A DNA stretch of 64,000 nt from Pseudomonadota bacterium. GTDB taxonomy: Bacteria; Pseudomonadota; Alphaproteobacteria; Micropepsales; Micropepsaceae. The stretch covers positions 41,536-105,535 of the forward strand of contig JACQDN010000061.1 of NCBI GenBank assembly GCA_016201105.1, read 5' to 3'. Under the pieces are notes generated by a model that was not told where the DNA came from, ran no database searches, and saw nothing but the letters and a program-made list of their open reading frames with translations. The translations under genes and the position numbers were made by a program. Positions 1-9,119 of the stretch are shown here, piece by piece (positions within the stretch are counted from its first letter, which is position 1; each line of letters starts with the position of its first letter).

Positions 1-19
1 CAGCGTAAGCTCGCCCGCG

Positions 20-2722
20 ATGCCACGAATCTTCATCAACGGATCGCCATTCGAGACCGACGAACGCCTTTCGATTCTGGAGGCCACCGCCCGCGCCGGC
101 ATTTGTGTGCCGACCGTCTGCTTCGACGCCAGGCTTGCCGCGATCGGCAGCTGCCGGATCTGCTCGGTCGATGTAGAAGGAGAAATCCATCCTCAGATCG
201 CCTGCCGCACCGAAATCCGAGAAGGCATGCGCATCCACACCCATTCTCCCGCCATCGAAGCATTCCGGCACGAAATGATTTCGTGGCTCGCTGGCCGCGT
301 GACGGCGGAGTCCTTTGCAAGCGAGCTGGGCAAGGAACTGCACGCGCTTATGCGAGTCTACGGGATCGACCCGGCGCACAAAGGCCGGCGTGTGATCGCG
401 CCCGATCTGTCGCATCCCTATATCCGCGTCGACATGGCCCAGTGCATCGGTTGCTTTCGCTGCGTCAAGATTTGCGAAGATCTCCAAGGCGAGTTTGTCT
501 GGCACGCGCTCGGCCGCGCGGCGGATCTGCAAATCGTTCCGGATTCCGGAACGACACTGAGAGCCAGTTCCTGCGTCAGCTGCGGCGCTTGTGTGGACAC
601 TTGCCCAACGGCTGCACTCACCGATCGCGGCCCGCAATCCGCTGACGCGATCGAACGCTGGACAAGAACGACATGCGCCTATTGCGGCGTCGGCTGCGAA
701 CTGGAGGCCGGGATCTCGGACGGACGGATCGTGCGCGTGAGACCTGCAAAGAATGCGCCCGTCAACAAAGGCCATCTTTGCGTGAAGGGCCGCTATGCCT
801 TCGGTTTCACGCATTCCTCCGACCGTCAGCGCCGTCCGCTCGTCCGCCAGGGAAAAACCTGGCTGCCGGTCTCCTGGGACGATGCGCTCGCGCGGTGCGC
901 CGAAGAGTTCCAGCGCATCTTGCGCGCGCATGGCCCCGACAGCATCGGCGTCATCGGATCGGCGCGCGCGACCAACGAAGAAAATTACCTGATCCAGAAG
1001 TTCGCGCGCGTCGTGCTCGGCACCAACAATGTCGATTGCTGCGCACGAGTCTGCCACACGCCGAGCGCGGCCGCGTTGAAAGCGATGCTAGGCGCCGGCG
1101 CGTCGACAAACTCGTTCGACGACATAGAAAAAGCCCGCACAATCTTCGTATTCGGCGCGAATCCGCTGGAAAACCACCCCGTGGTCGGCGCGCGGATTCG
1201 CCGGCAGGTTCTTCAACACGGTGCGCGGTTGATCGTGGCCGATCCGCGTCGCACGGAGTTGGCGAGCATGGCCACGATCCATCTCGCTCCGCGTCCCGGC
1301 ACCAACATCGCGCTTCTCAATGCGCTCGCCCACACCATCGTGTCGGAGAACTTGATCGACCCCGATTTTCTGGCGGAGCGCGTCGCGGGTTGGGATGATT
1401 TTCGCAACTTTATCGCTCGGTGGCCGGCCGAACGCGCGGCGGAGGTCTGCGGCGTTCCCGCCGAGGATATTCGCAAGGCGGCGCAGCTCTACGCGCGCGA
1501 AAAACCCGCGATGTCGTTTCACGGGCTGGGATTGACCGAGCACGTGCAAGGCACCGAAGGCGTCATGGCGCTCATCAACCTGGCGCTTCTGTCGGGCAAT
1601 ATCGGAAAGCCCGGCACCGGCATCAATCCGCTGCGCGGGCAGAACAACGTCCAGGGCGCAGCCCAGATGGGTTGCGACCCGGCGATCCTCACGGGCTCCG
1701 TGCCCCTCGACGAACGGCGCTCGCTGTTCGAAGGCGTTTGGGATGCCCCCATTCCGCGCCAACGCGGCTTCAATCTCATGGCGATGATCGACGAAGCTCT
1801 CGCAGGCCGGCTCAAAGCGCTATGGGTCGTCGGCTACGACATCTTGCCGACGCTGGCGGACATGAATGTGACGCGCCGGGCGCTCAAGAAACTCGACTTC
1901 GTCGTGGTGCAGGATCTTTTCCTCACCGATACGGCCGAGGCTGTCGGCGATCTTTTCCTGCCCGCCGCTTCGGCCTTCGAAAAAGACGGCACCTTCATGA
2001 ATGCCGAACGCAGAATCCAACGGGTGCGAAAGGCGGTCGATGCGCCCGGCGAAGCCAGGCCCGATTGGCGCATCGTCTGCGACATCGCCGAGCGGATGGG
2101 GCACGGCACGCGCTTCGCCTACGGCGCCGCCGAAGGCATCTGGAACGAAATCCGCCAGGTGTGGCCGGAGGCCGCCGGCATCAGCTATGCGCGCCTTGAG
2201 CAGGGCGGGTTGCAATGGCCTTGCCGCAGCGAAGACGATCCGGGCGTCCCCATCCTGCACGGCGTGGAGTTCGCCCGGTCCAAGCGCGCGACCCTGCAGA
2301 AAATCGACTACGTGCCCTCACCGGAGCAGACCTCGCCCGAATTTCCGATCCTGCTGACCACCGGACGCAATCTCTACCAGTTCAACGCCGGCACCATGAC
2401 GATGCGCACGCCGAACAAGAAGCTGAGGCAAACCGACGTGCTGGAAATAGCCCCCGCCGACGCCGGCCGGCTGAATATTCAAAGCGGCAGGCGCGTTCTT
2501 GTCCGCAGCCGGTATGGACACGCACGGATGAGCGCGCTGGTAACGGACAGGATAAAATCCGGCGAGGCTTTCGCGACGTTTCACGATTCCAAGGTGGGTC
2601 TCAACCGACTGACGGGGCCGTTCCGGGATGCCATCGTCGGCTCGCCCGAATACAAGGTGACGGCTGTCGCGATTGCAACGGTGACCGTGCGAACGTCCTC
2701 AACACAACTTCGCCGCAAATAA
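20..2722 (+). CDS. fdhF: formate dehydrogenase catalytic (alpha) subunit
   Basis: Molybdenum-containing oxidoreductase that oxidises formate to CO2, of the cytoplasmic NAD-linked type with an extended N-terminus. Visible in order: a [2Fe-2S] ferredoxin-like domain (C34, C45, C48, C62), two [4Fe-4S] ferredoxin motifs (C142/C145/C148/C152 and C185/C188/C191/C195), a further cluster motif opening the molybdopterin domain (C219, C222, C226, C254), and the active-site cysteine C345 in the context VDCCARVCH, where some homologues carry selenocysteine. A C-terminal molydopterin dinucleotide-binding barrel ends the protein. The 900-residue length is normal for the family. The ATG sits 20 bases from the window edge and the frame stays open upstream, but the first residues (MPRIFINGSPF) look like a natural start. 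The NADH-binding subunits would be expected upstream, outside the window; none follow downstream. Confidence 0.93.
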   Translation: MPRIFINGSPFETDERLSILEATARAGICVPTVCFDARLAAIGSCRICSVDVEGEIHPQIACRTEIREGMRIHTHSPAIEAFRHEMISWLAGRVTAESFASELGKELHALMRVYGIDPAHKGRRVIAPDLSHPYIRVDMAQCIGCFRCVKICEDLQGEFVWHALGRAADLQIVPDSGTTLRASSCVSCGACVDTCPTAALTDRGPQSADAIERWTRTTCAYCGVGCELEAGISDGRIVRVRPAKNAPVNKGHLCVKGRYAFGFTHSSDRQRRPLVRQGKTWLPVSWDDALARCAEEFQRILRAHGPDSIGVIGSARATNEENYLIQKFARVVLGTNNVDCCARVCHTPSAAALKAMLGAGASTNSFDDIEKARTIFVFGANPLENHPVVGARIRRQVLQHGARLIVADPRRTELASMATIHLAPRPGTNIALLNALAHTIVSENLIDPDFLAERVAGWDDFRNFIARWPAERAAEVCGVPAEDIRKAAQLYAREKPAMSFHGLGLTEHVQGTEGVMALINLALLSGNIGKPGTGINPLRGQNNVQGAAQMGCDPAILTGSVPLDERRSLFEGVWDAPIPRQRGFNLMAMIDEALAGRLKALWVVGYDILPTLADMNVTRRALKKLDFVVVQDLFLTDTAEAVGDLFLPAASAFEKDGTFMNAERRIQRVRKAVDAPGEARPDWRIVCDIAERMGHGTRFAYGAAEGIWNEIRQVWPEAAGISYARLEQGGLQWPCRSEDDPGVPILHGVEFARSKRATLQKIDYVPSPEQTSPEFPILLTTGRNLYQFNAGTMTMRTPNKKLRQTDVLEIAPADAGRLNIQSGRRVLVRSRYGHARMSALVTDRIKSGEAFATFHDSKVGLNRLTGPFRDAIVGSPEYKVTAVAIATVTVRTSSTQLRRK

Positions 2723-2753
2723 AATCACGCTTTGCCATCAAGCCGAAGCGATG

Positions 2754-2771
2754 GCGCCGCAATGGCGGCGC
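2754..2771 (+). terminator. possible weak hairpin after fdhF
   Basis: GCGCCGC-AATG-GCGGCGC forms a 7-bp GC-rich stem with a four-base loop, 31 bases after the fdhF stop and before the sortase-target gene. There is no clear T-tract after it, so termination is only a suggestion. Confidence 0.3.
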
Positions 2772-2811
2772 TCAATCCTCTCCTGCCAATTCCAGTGCCT
2801 CGGAGGGGACC

Positions 2812-5055
2812 ATGCGGCATACGCAAACTAACTCAAGTTTCGGAAAAAGTGTGACCGGCTCGCGCATCCCGCGCCGGTTGATCGCAGTGCTCGGCTTCGC
2901 CGCCTTGTTCGCGACGGCCGGCGCGGCTCAAACACAGATGTCACCGTCATGCGCGCCCGGCTTGATGAGCCGCGACGAAACCGAAAGCGGCACCTTGCTG
3001 CTGAGGACCTCGACGCCCGGTTGCTATCTGGGCGCCCCGCGCGTCGCCGCCGACATTTCCATCGAGATCGCGGGGCCCATCGCCCGCACCAAAGTGACCC
3101 AACGCTTCGAAAACCCCGCCAACAGCTGGGTCGAGGGCGTCTATCTGTTTCCTCTGCCCGAAGGCGCCGCGGTCGACACGCTGAAGATGAAAGTAGGCGA
3201 CCGCTTCATCGAAGGTCAGATCAAGGAACGCCAGGAAGCCCGCCAGATTTACGAAGCCGCGAAAGCCGAAGGCAAGAAGGCCAGCCTCGTCGAGCAGGAT
3301 CGGCCTAACGTCTTCACCAACCAGGTCGCCAATATCGGCCCGCACGAAACCGTGGTGGTGCAGATCGAATATCAGGAAAGCCTACGTTTCGAGAAAGACC
3401 GCTACAGCCTGCGCGTGCCGCTCGTCGTGGCCCCGCGATACAACCCGCCGCCGCGTGCCGTCGTTGCCGACAACGGCGACAGCCCGAGATTGTCATTGAC
3501 GGATCCGGTGCCCGATCGCGACCGGCTCGATGCGCCGGTGCTGAGGCCGGAATGGGGCAAGATGAACCCAGCGACCATCTCCGTTCACCTGGAAGCGGGA
3601 TTTCCGATCGGTGACATCCAATCCGACAGCCATGCCGTCTCCATCGTCAGAAGCAGCAAGACGGCCGCTACGCTGACGCTGAAGGACGGCCAGACCGCGA
3701 CGGACGGCGACTTCACCTTGAGCTTCTCGGCCGCGCGCGATGCGGCGCCGACCGTGTCGCTGCTGAAGGAAAGAACCGGCGACGGCGACTATCTCATGGC
3801 ACTCGTCGTGCCGCCGAGCGCGGATCAGCACGTCCAGCCCAAGCCGCGCGAAGCGATTTTCGTGCTCGACAATTCGGGCTCGATGGAAGGCGAATCCATC
3901 CGCCAGGCGAAAGCGGGCCTTCTCCTTGCGCTCGGCCGGCTGAAACCTACGGACCGCTTCAACGTCATCCGCTTCGACGACACGCTGACCGTGCTCTTCC
4001 CGTATCCAGTGCCCGCAACGCCTGAAAACATTTCCAATGCCGAAAGCTATGTGTCGAGCATCGCCGCCAGCGGCGGAACGGAAATGCTGCCAGCCTTGCT
4101 TGCGGCCTTGAACGACGAAACGCCGAACGACACCTCGCATTTGCGCCAAGTGATCTTCCTCACCGACGGCGAGGTCGGTAACGAAGCGGAGCTCTTCTCC
4201 GCCATCGCCAACAAACTGGGACGCTCGCGGCTCTTCACGGTGGGTATCGGTTCGGCGCCCAACGCCTTCTTCATGAGCGGAGCGGCGCGCGCCGGCCGCG
4301 GCACCTACACCTATATCGGCTCCATCGACGAGGTGGGTCCACGCATGGCCGAGCTGTTTGCCAAACTGGAGCGGCCGGTGATGACCGATCTTGCCGCGCA
4401 TTGGGCCGACGTGAACGACGCGGAAATCTGGCCCAATCCCTTGCCCGATCTCTATGTCGGAGAGCCAGTCATGCTGACGGCCAAGACGGCGAAGCTCAAA
4501 GGCACGCTGTTGCTCAGCGGCCGGCTCGGCGAGAAGGCGTGGGCCGCCCGTCTCGATCTCAGTCGGGCGCACGATGCAGCGGGAATTGAAAAGCTCTGGG
4601 CCCGCAATAAGATCGCCGCGCTGGACGACAGCCGCGTGCTTGGCGCCGACGCCGATCAGATCGACAAGGCCGTGCTTCAGGTGGCGCTTGATCATCATCT
4701 GACGAGCCGGGTGACCAGCCTTGTCGCTGTCGACGTGACGTCGAGCCGTCCGCTCACAGCGTCGCTGACCACGCGCAGCGTGCCGCTCAACCTTCCGGCC
4801 GGATGGGATTTCGACAAAGTGTTCGGCAAGGAACGTGACGTCGACATCCAGCACGCCGATATTCCAGCGGGCCTGCTCAAACAGCTCGACGGCAAAGAGC
4901 ATGCGGAAAATGCGGTGCGGCCGGCGGATGCGCCGATGGTCCTGCCGCAGGGCGCCACCGACTCCCGCCTGTTGCTCATTGCCGGTGTCATGCTCACCGC
5001 GCTCGCGCTGATGCTCCTGGGCGCGCGGCGCAAGTTTGCGGGCATGCGTTCGTGA
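2812..5055 (+). CDS. VIT and vWA domain protein, dedicated substrate of the class GN sortase
   Basis: A 747-residue exported protein matching the 'marine proteobacterial sortase target protein' type. A signal peptide runs to about residue 40 (hydrophobic core LIAVLGFAALFA, cleavage near AGA-AQ). A VIT domain (inter-alpha-trypsin inhibitor-like) follows, then a von Willebrand A domain from about residue 344 with a MIDAS motif (D353, S355, S357 in LDNSGSM; later GGTEM and LTDGE). The C-terminus has LPQGATDS at 711-718, a hydrophobic stretch and an RRK tail, the layout of a sortase sorting signal. The ATG at 2812 is chosen because AGGGG lies just upstream and the frame before it is only a shadow of fdhF. 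The stop overlaps the GTG start of the sortase, so the two are translationally coupled. Confidence 0.9.
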   Translation: MRHTQTNSSFGKSVTGSRIPRRLIAVLGFAALFATAGAAQTQMSPSCAPGLMSRDETESGTLLLRTSTPGCYLGAPRVAADISIEIAGPIARTKVTQRFENPANSWVEGVYLFPLPEGAAVDTLKMKVGDRFIEGQIKERQEARQIYEAAKAEGKKASLVEQDRPNVFTNQVANIGPHETVVVQIEYQESLRFEKDRYSLRVPLVVAPRYNPPPRAVVADNGDSPRLSLTDPVPDRDRLDAPVLRPEWGKMNPATISVHLEAGFPIGDIQSDSHAVSIVRSSKTAATLTLKDGQTATDGDFTLSFSAARDAAPTVSLLKERTGDGDYLMALVVPPSADQHVQPKPREAIFVLDNSGSMEGESIRQAKAGLLLALGRLKPTDRFNVIRFDDTLTVLFPYPVPATPENISNAESYVSSIAASGGTEMLPALLAALNDETPNDTSHLRQVIFLTDGEVGNEAELFSAIANKLGRSRLFTVGIGSAPNAFFMSGAARAGRGTYTYIGSIDEVGPRMAELFAKLERPVMTDLAAHWADVNDAEIWPNPLPDLYVGEPVMLTAKTAKLKGTLLLSGRLGEKAWAARLDLSRAHDAAGIEKLWARNKIAALDDSRVLGADADQIDKAVLQVALDHHLTSRVTSLVAVDVTSSRPLTASLTTRSVPLNLPAGWDFDKVFGKERDVDIQHADIPAGLLKQLDGKEHAENAVRPADAPMVLPQGATDSRLLLIAGVMLTALALMLLGARRKFAGMRS

Positions 5056-5624
5056 TCGACCGCTTGCGCCTCCTGGCGATCGGGCTGCTGCTCATCGGCA
5101 GTAGCCTGATTGGCTGGGGTCTCTACATGCCGGCGAAGGCCGCGTTGGCGCAGATTCTGCTCGAACGCGCTTGGGTGCGCGCCCAACAAGGCGATGCCGC
5201 CGCCAAACCGTGGCCATGGGCCGACATCAGCCCGGTGGCCGAACTGGAAATTCCGCGCCTTCACCAGAAGAACATCGTGCTTGAAGGCGCGAGCGGCGAT
5301 GCGATGGCATTCGGACCCGGTCACATGGCCAACACGCCGGCTATCGGCCGTCGCGGCACGGCCATCGTGGCCGCGCACCGCGACATGCAGTTTGAGGGCC
5401 TGGGTCAACTCGAGCGCGGCGACCTCATCGTGGCCACGTTACACGACGGCTCACGCTTGGTGTTTCGGGTCGTCGATCTACGGGTTGTCAGGGCCAACGC
5501 ATCCGGGCTCGATCCGGCGGATGCGGGACCGACCGGCGCGCGTCTCGCGCTGGTGACCTGTTTTCCCTTCAACGGCGTGCTGCACAGCCCGCTGCGCTAC
5601 ATCGTGCTCGCGGATCGCGTCTGA
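5052..5624 (+). CDS. class GN sortase
   Basis: Membrane-anchored cysteine transpeptidase of the proteobacterial class GN type, 190 residues. One N-terminal transmembrane segment (about residues 7-24) is followed by the sortase barrel with the catalytic triad H109 (AAHRD), C170 (VTCFPF) and R182 (PLRYIV). It starts with GTG, overlapping the stop of the upstream vWA protein by four bases, so enzyme and substrate form a two-gene unit. In this class the enzyme is normally encoded next to a single substrate, as here. Where the processed product ends up in a Gram-negative envelope is not established. Confidence 0.9.
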   Translation: MIDRLRLLAIGLLLIGSSLIGWGLYMPAKAALAQILLERAWVRAQQGDAAAKPWPWADISPVAELEIPRLHQKNIVLEGASGDAMAFGPGHMANTPAIGRRGTAIVAAHRDMQFEGLGQLERGDLIVATLHDGSRLVFRVVDLRVVRANASGLDPADAGPTGARLALVTCFPFNGVLHSPLRYIVLADRV

Positions 5625-5627
5625 AAT

Positions 5628-6485
5628 TCAAGCGGCTTCCGCGATCACCTTCGCCTCGATCGCACCGATGCGATCGATTTCCACACGCACGGTATCCCCG
5701 GGCTTGAGAAACGCCGGCGGCTTTGACGCCATGCCGACACCGCCCGGCGTACCGGTAAACACGATGTCACCCGGCTCCAGCGTCATCGCCTGGCTGAGCA
5801 GCGCGATCTGATCGTAGACGTTGAAGACAAGGTTTTTCGTATTCGAATTCTGCTTCATCTGGCCGTTGACGAGGCAGCGGATACCGAGCGTATGGGGATC
5901 GCCCACTTCGTCCGCCGTCGCGATCCAGGGACCGAACGGGGCATGGGTGTCGAAGGATTTTCCGAGCAGCCATTGCGGTGTGTGGAATTGCCAGTCGCGC
6001 ACCGACACGTCGTTGCCGGCGCAATAGCCGAAGACCACGCTGGCGGCCTCCTCCTTCTTCACGTGGCGGCAGCGTTTGGCGATGAGGAAGACAAGTTCGG
6101 CCTCATAATCGACCGCCGACGAGACTTTCGGAATTTGAATGGGATCGTAGGGACCATTGACCGAATTCGGCAATTTGGAAAACCAGATCTGCCGCTCGGG
6201 CTTGGCCTGCCCGCTTTCCTCGATGTGGTCGGCATAGTTGAGACCGATCGCGAGAATCTTCTGCGGCCGCGGCACCGGCGCCAGCAGCCTGACATCGCGC
6301 AAGGCGTGATGCGGCGCGGATTGCGCGGCGCGCTCAACATCCTTGCGCACATCGCTCCAGGCCGAAATCAATCCGATCATGTCGCGCGGCAGCGACGGCG
6401 CGGTTTTGGCGAGCGCGATGACGCCCTCGCCGGACACGATGCCAACCTGATCGCCAGCGTCCTTCACGAATGTTACGAGTTTCAT
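5628..6485 (-). CDS. fumarylacetoacetate hydrolase family protein
   Basis: Mg-dependent C-C bond hydrolase or decarboxylase of the FAH superfamily, 285 residues, probably acting on a ring-cleavage or keto-acid intermediate. Seen: GLNYADHIEE at 81-90, metal ligands E128 and E130 (DYEAE) and D159 (AGNDVS), and GTPGGVG near 244. The ATG encoding MKLVTF is preferred; the frame extends 13 codons further (MLGCPSCHSG...) without the family's N-terminal pattern. The stop lies three bases from the convergent sortase stop. The exact substrate cannot be told from sequence; 2-hydroxyhepta-2,4-diene-1,7-dioate isomerase-like and acylpyruvase activities are both common in this family. Confidence 0.85.
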   Translation of the reverse strand: MKLVTFVKDAGDQVGIVSGEGVIALAKTAPSLPRDMIGLISAWSDVRKDVERAAQSAPHHALRDVRLLAPVPRPQKILAIGLNYADHIEESGQAKPERQIWFSKLPNSVNGPYDPIQIPKVSSAVDYEAELVFLIAKRCRHVKKEEAASVVFGYCAGNDVSVRDWQFHTPQWLLGKSFDTHAPFGPWIATADEVGDPHTLGIRCLVNGQMKQNSNTKNLVFNVYDQIALLSQAMTLEPGDIVFTGTPGGVGMASKPPAFLKPGDTVRVEIDRIGAIEAKVIAEAA

Positions 6486-6522
6486 CTGCGCAATTCCGCT
6501 GTGGCAACTAGGGCAGCCTAGC

Positions 6523-6552
6523 AAAGAAAACGGGCGCCCTCACGGGCGCCCG
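6523..6552 (-). terminator. intrinsic terminator of the TonB-dependent receptor gene
   Basis: On the minus strand, a perfect 9-bp stem (CGGGCGCCC arms, four-base loop, 6531-6552) is followed by TTTCTTTGCT. It begins 24 bases after the receptor stop and precedes the FAH-family gene on the same strand. Confidence 0.75.
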
Positions 6553-6575
6553 CGATCTTGACGATGTCATCCAAA

Positions 6576-9002
6576 TCAGAACTTCTGGCTGAACGACAGA
6601 CCGATCGTTCTTGGCTGAGCTGTGAGGATGTAGGTCTGCGGTCCGCAGGTGCCGGGTGTGCACTCGGCGTAGCGACCGCGCTGTGCCTTTGTGTCGAAAA
6701 CATTGAGCACGGAAAGGTCGATCTGCCAGTTGTCCCGGTCGATTCCGGCGATGAAATCGAATGTCGTGGACGCACGGGATGGGCCCAGCAGCGCTCGCTC
6801 CGCCTTGCGAAGGTCTGCCCAGGTCTCGCTTTGATGTTGGACGGAACCCTGCAGATGCCCCTGAATGTTGTCGGCGACCGGGAATTCGTAGCGTGCGGTC
6901 GCATTGAGCTTCCACTTCGGCGTGATCGGAAGCTGCGTGCCCTTGGGTGCCTTCACGGAATGGGTTGCGCAATCTCCGCCACAATAGTCGCTCGCCAGAT
7001 TGGCATCGTTGTAAGCGGCCGATCCGGACAGGGTGAGACTGTCGATCGGCAGCCAGGTGATTTGCGTCTCCATACCCTTCACCGTGGCTTGGCCGGCGTT
7101 GGCGATGATGGTCACGGAGTTGGGACCGAGGAACGGGAATTGGAATTTGTTCCAATTTTCCCAATAGAGAGCGCCGTTGAAGCGCAAGCGATTGTCGTTC
7201 CAGCTCGTCTTCCAGCCGACTTCGTAGTTGTCGAGCGTATCGGAGGTATAGGGACCAACGCCCGGAATGTCGGTGCGCCGGTTGACGCCGCCGGGGCGGA
7301 AGCCGGTCGAGTAGGTCGCATAGACCATGCGATCGTCATCGATCTGCCAGGTGAGATTGACTTTATGAGTTTCGCCGCTCTCTCTCACACGCGCACGGAG
7401 GTCAGTGCACGGGCCACGGTCGACACTCGTTGGTGCGAAACATCTCGACTCATAACTGTGGAATCCGAAGAAGCCCTTGAGAGAGTTGTTCGCCGTGAAA
7501 TAGCGAATGCCGCCCGTCAACGTGAGATTGGAAGTGATGTCGAACGACGCTTCTCCGAACAGTGCAAAATCGCGGTCTTCGCGCAACTCGTCGGTGAGCC
7601 ACCAAGTGTGCGGCCAACCGGTTACCGTGGCATTGAACGGCCCGGAATCCGCGATGTTTCCGGCGATCTTGTAATCTTGCAGGATGTAGTGGGTCTGATC
7701 CTCGTAGAAGACGCCGGCCACCGCCCGCAGGCGGTTGTCCTTGCTGGTGGAAAGTCTCAGTTCGTGGCTCTGTTTCGTGAAATAATCGTGACCGACAATG
7801 TATTGCGACGGATCGACCGGAGTGCCGGAGTTGTCGACGAAGTATTGGTCGTAACTGGGGTAAACGTTCTGATACCAGAATGTGTAGTCGGTATAGTCCG
7901 CTTCACTGTCGATCGTACGGGCCATGTAACCGCCGGAATAGACGACATCGAGATTGGCGATCTTGCCCGTAACGGTCAGCGCGGCCTGATACCACTTGTC
8001 CTTCACGAATTCCGGAAAGAAATGCAGCACCTGGAAGTCTTTTAGCGGGCGGTTGTAGCCGTAGGGGCCGTCCTTGGCATACGCGAAAACGCCGTCGGAA
8101 TGCTCCGACTGCGCCGTGATCACCGGGGTGATCGTCCAGTTGTTGTCGAGTTCGATGCCTAGTGCGAGGCGGGCGCCGATCTTGTCGACCGTGTTGTAGT
8201 TGTTCTTGGCCCGGCTGGCATTGCTGATGGTTACCGGAGGAACGAGGACCGGCGGGTTGGAGGCGGCACCCGTCGGATCGCCCGGAAAGGTGCGCGTGCC
8301 CTTCACATTGTCGATCCAGCCTGCATCGTGCTCGTCCCATGCTACCAGACGAACCGCGATGTTGTCGCGGAGCGGGATATTGACGTGACCGTCCACTTTG
8401 TAGCCGACGCCGCCATGATTGACGGAATTGATTTCCGCTTCATAGGCGGCATCGAACGCCGAGGCATCGGGCTTGTTGGTGATGATGCGGATGGTTCCCG
8501 ATTCTGAACTTGCGCCGTAGAGCGTGCCTTGCGGGCCCGAGAGCGCTTCGACGCGCTCAACGTCGTAGGTCGGCACGTCGAGCGTGCCGCCGATGGTGGT
8601 GATCGGCTGCTCATCCAGATAGACGCCGACGGTCGGCAAGGGACCTGAGTGATTGCCGTTCTGGTCGCTGGCGATACCGCGCATCGTGATGTTGGCGAAG
8701 CCGGGGCCGCCGTTGCTGCCCTGCCCACTCACCGCATAGTTCACGCTCGGCATGTACTTCACGAAATCGGTGAAGTCGGTGAGGTGAAGATCGCTGAGCT
8801 TTTCCGACGTGATCGCCTGCACGTTCATCGGAACGCGCTGGAGATTCTCTTCGCGCTTTTCCGCGGTGACCGTGACGACTTCAAGCCCGCCCGACTGCTG
8901 GGCTACGGCCGCAACCGGAAGGCCCGAGAGAATGGTGGTGGTCAGAAGAACCGGCAAAAGCGACGGGCGTGAGCGCCCGGCCCCAGAAGTCTTTGGCATC
9001 AT
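6576..9002 (-). CDS. TonB-dependent outer-membrane receptor
   Basis: Outer-membrane beta-barrel importer of 808 residues. A signal peptide ends near VAAVAQQ. A plug domain follows (VTVTAEKREENLQRVPMNVQAI), then the barrel, ending in a C-terminal phenylalanine (SFSQKF) as expected for barrel insertion. The plug and barrel resemble the broad receptor group common in sphingomonads and related alphaproteobacteria, whose substrates are usually unassigned organic molecules, not only siderophores. The start is placed at the MM pair (9002/8999), preceded by GCGGGGACT; the frame extends 18 codons upstream through a glycine run that does not look like signal sequence. The TPR-sulfotransferase gene lies 117 bases upstream on the same strand, and a strong terminator follows. 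Confidence 0.9.
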   Translation of the reverse strand: MMPKTSGAGRSRPSLLPVLLTTTILSGLPVAAVAQQSGGLEVVTVTAEKREENLQRVPMNVQAITSEKLSDLHLTDFTDFVKYMPSVNYAVSGQGSNGGPGFANITMRGIASDQNGNHSGPLPTVGVYLDEQPITTIGGTLDVPTYDVERVEALSGPQGTLYGASSESGTIRIITNKPDASAFDAAYEAEINSVNHGGVGYKVDGHVNIPLRDNIAVRLVAWDEHDAGWIDNVKGTRTFPGDPTGAASNPPVLVPPVTISNASRAKNNYNTVDKIGARLALGIELDNNWTITPVITAQSEHSDGVFAYAKDGPYGYNRPLKDFQVLHFFPEFVKDKWYQAALTVTGKIANLDVVYSGGYMARTIDSEADYTDYTFWYQNVYPSYDQYFVDNSGTPVDPSQYIVGHDYFTKQSHELRLSTSKDNRLRAVAGVFYEDQTHYILQDYKIAGNIADSGPFNATVTGWPHTWWLTDELREDRDFALFGEASFDITSNLTLTGGIRYFTANNSLKGFFGFHSYESRCFAPTSVDRGPCTDLRARVRESGETHKVNLTWQIDDDRMVYATYSTGFRPGGVNRRTDIPGVGPYTSDTLDNYEVGWKTSWNDNRLRFNGALYWENWNKFQFPFLGPNSVTIIANAGQATVKGMETQITWLPIDSLTLSGSAAYNDANLASDYCGGDCATHSVKAPKGTQLPITPKWKLNATARYEFPVADNIQGHLQGSVQHQSETWADLRKAERALLGPSRASTTFDFIAGIDRDNWQIDLSVLNVFDTKAQRGRYAECTPGTCGPQTYILTAQPRTIGLSFSQKF

Positions 9003-9119
9003 GAGTCCCCGCTTCGCGAAGGATGAATGACACCCCCCGCCCCCTCCGGCTGTCAAGGCGAAGAACCGCAGAAATCGGGCGAAACCGTTGAATTTGCTGG
9101 CGTGTTGCAGCCTTGCCGG

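Noticed and set aside
36..320. Minus-strand open frame opposite the start of formate dehydrogenase
   Set aside because: Shadow of a high-GC gene; arginine-rich, low-complexity translation with no domain, start site or family similarity.
3493..4902. 469-codon minus-strand frame opposite the vWA protein
   Set aside because: Exact reverse of a gene with clear VIT/vWA motifs; composition biased to His, Arg and Gly as expected for an antisense shadow.
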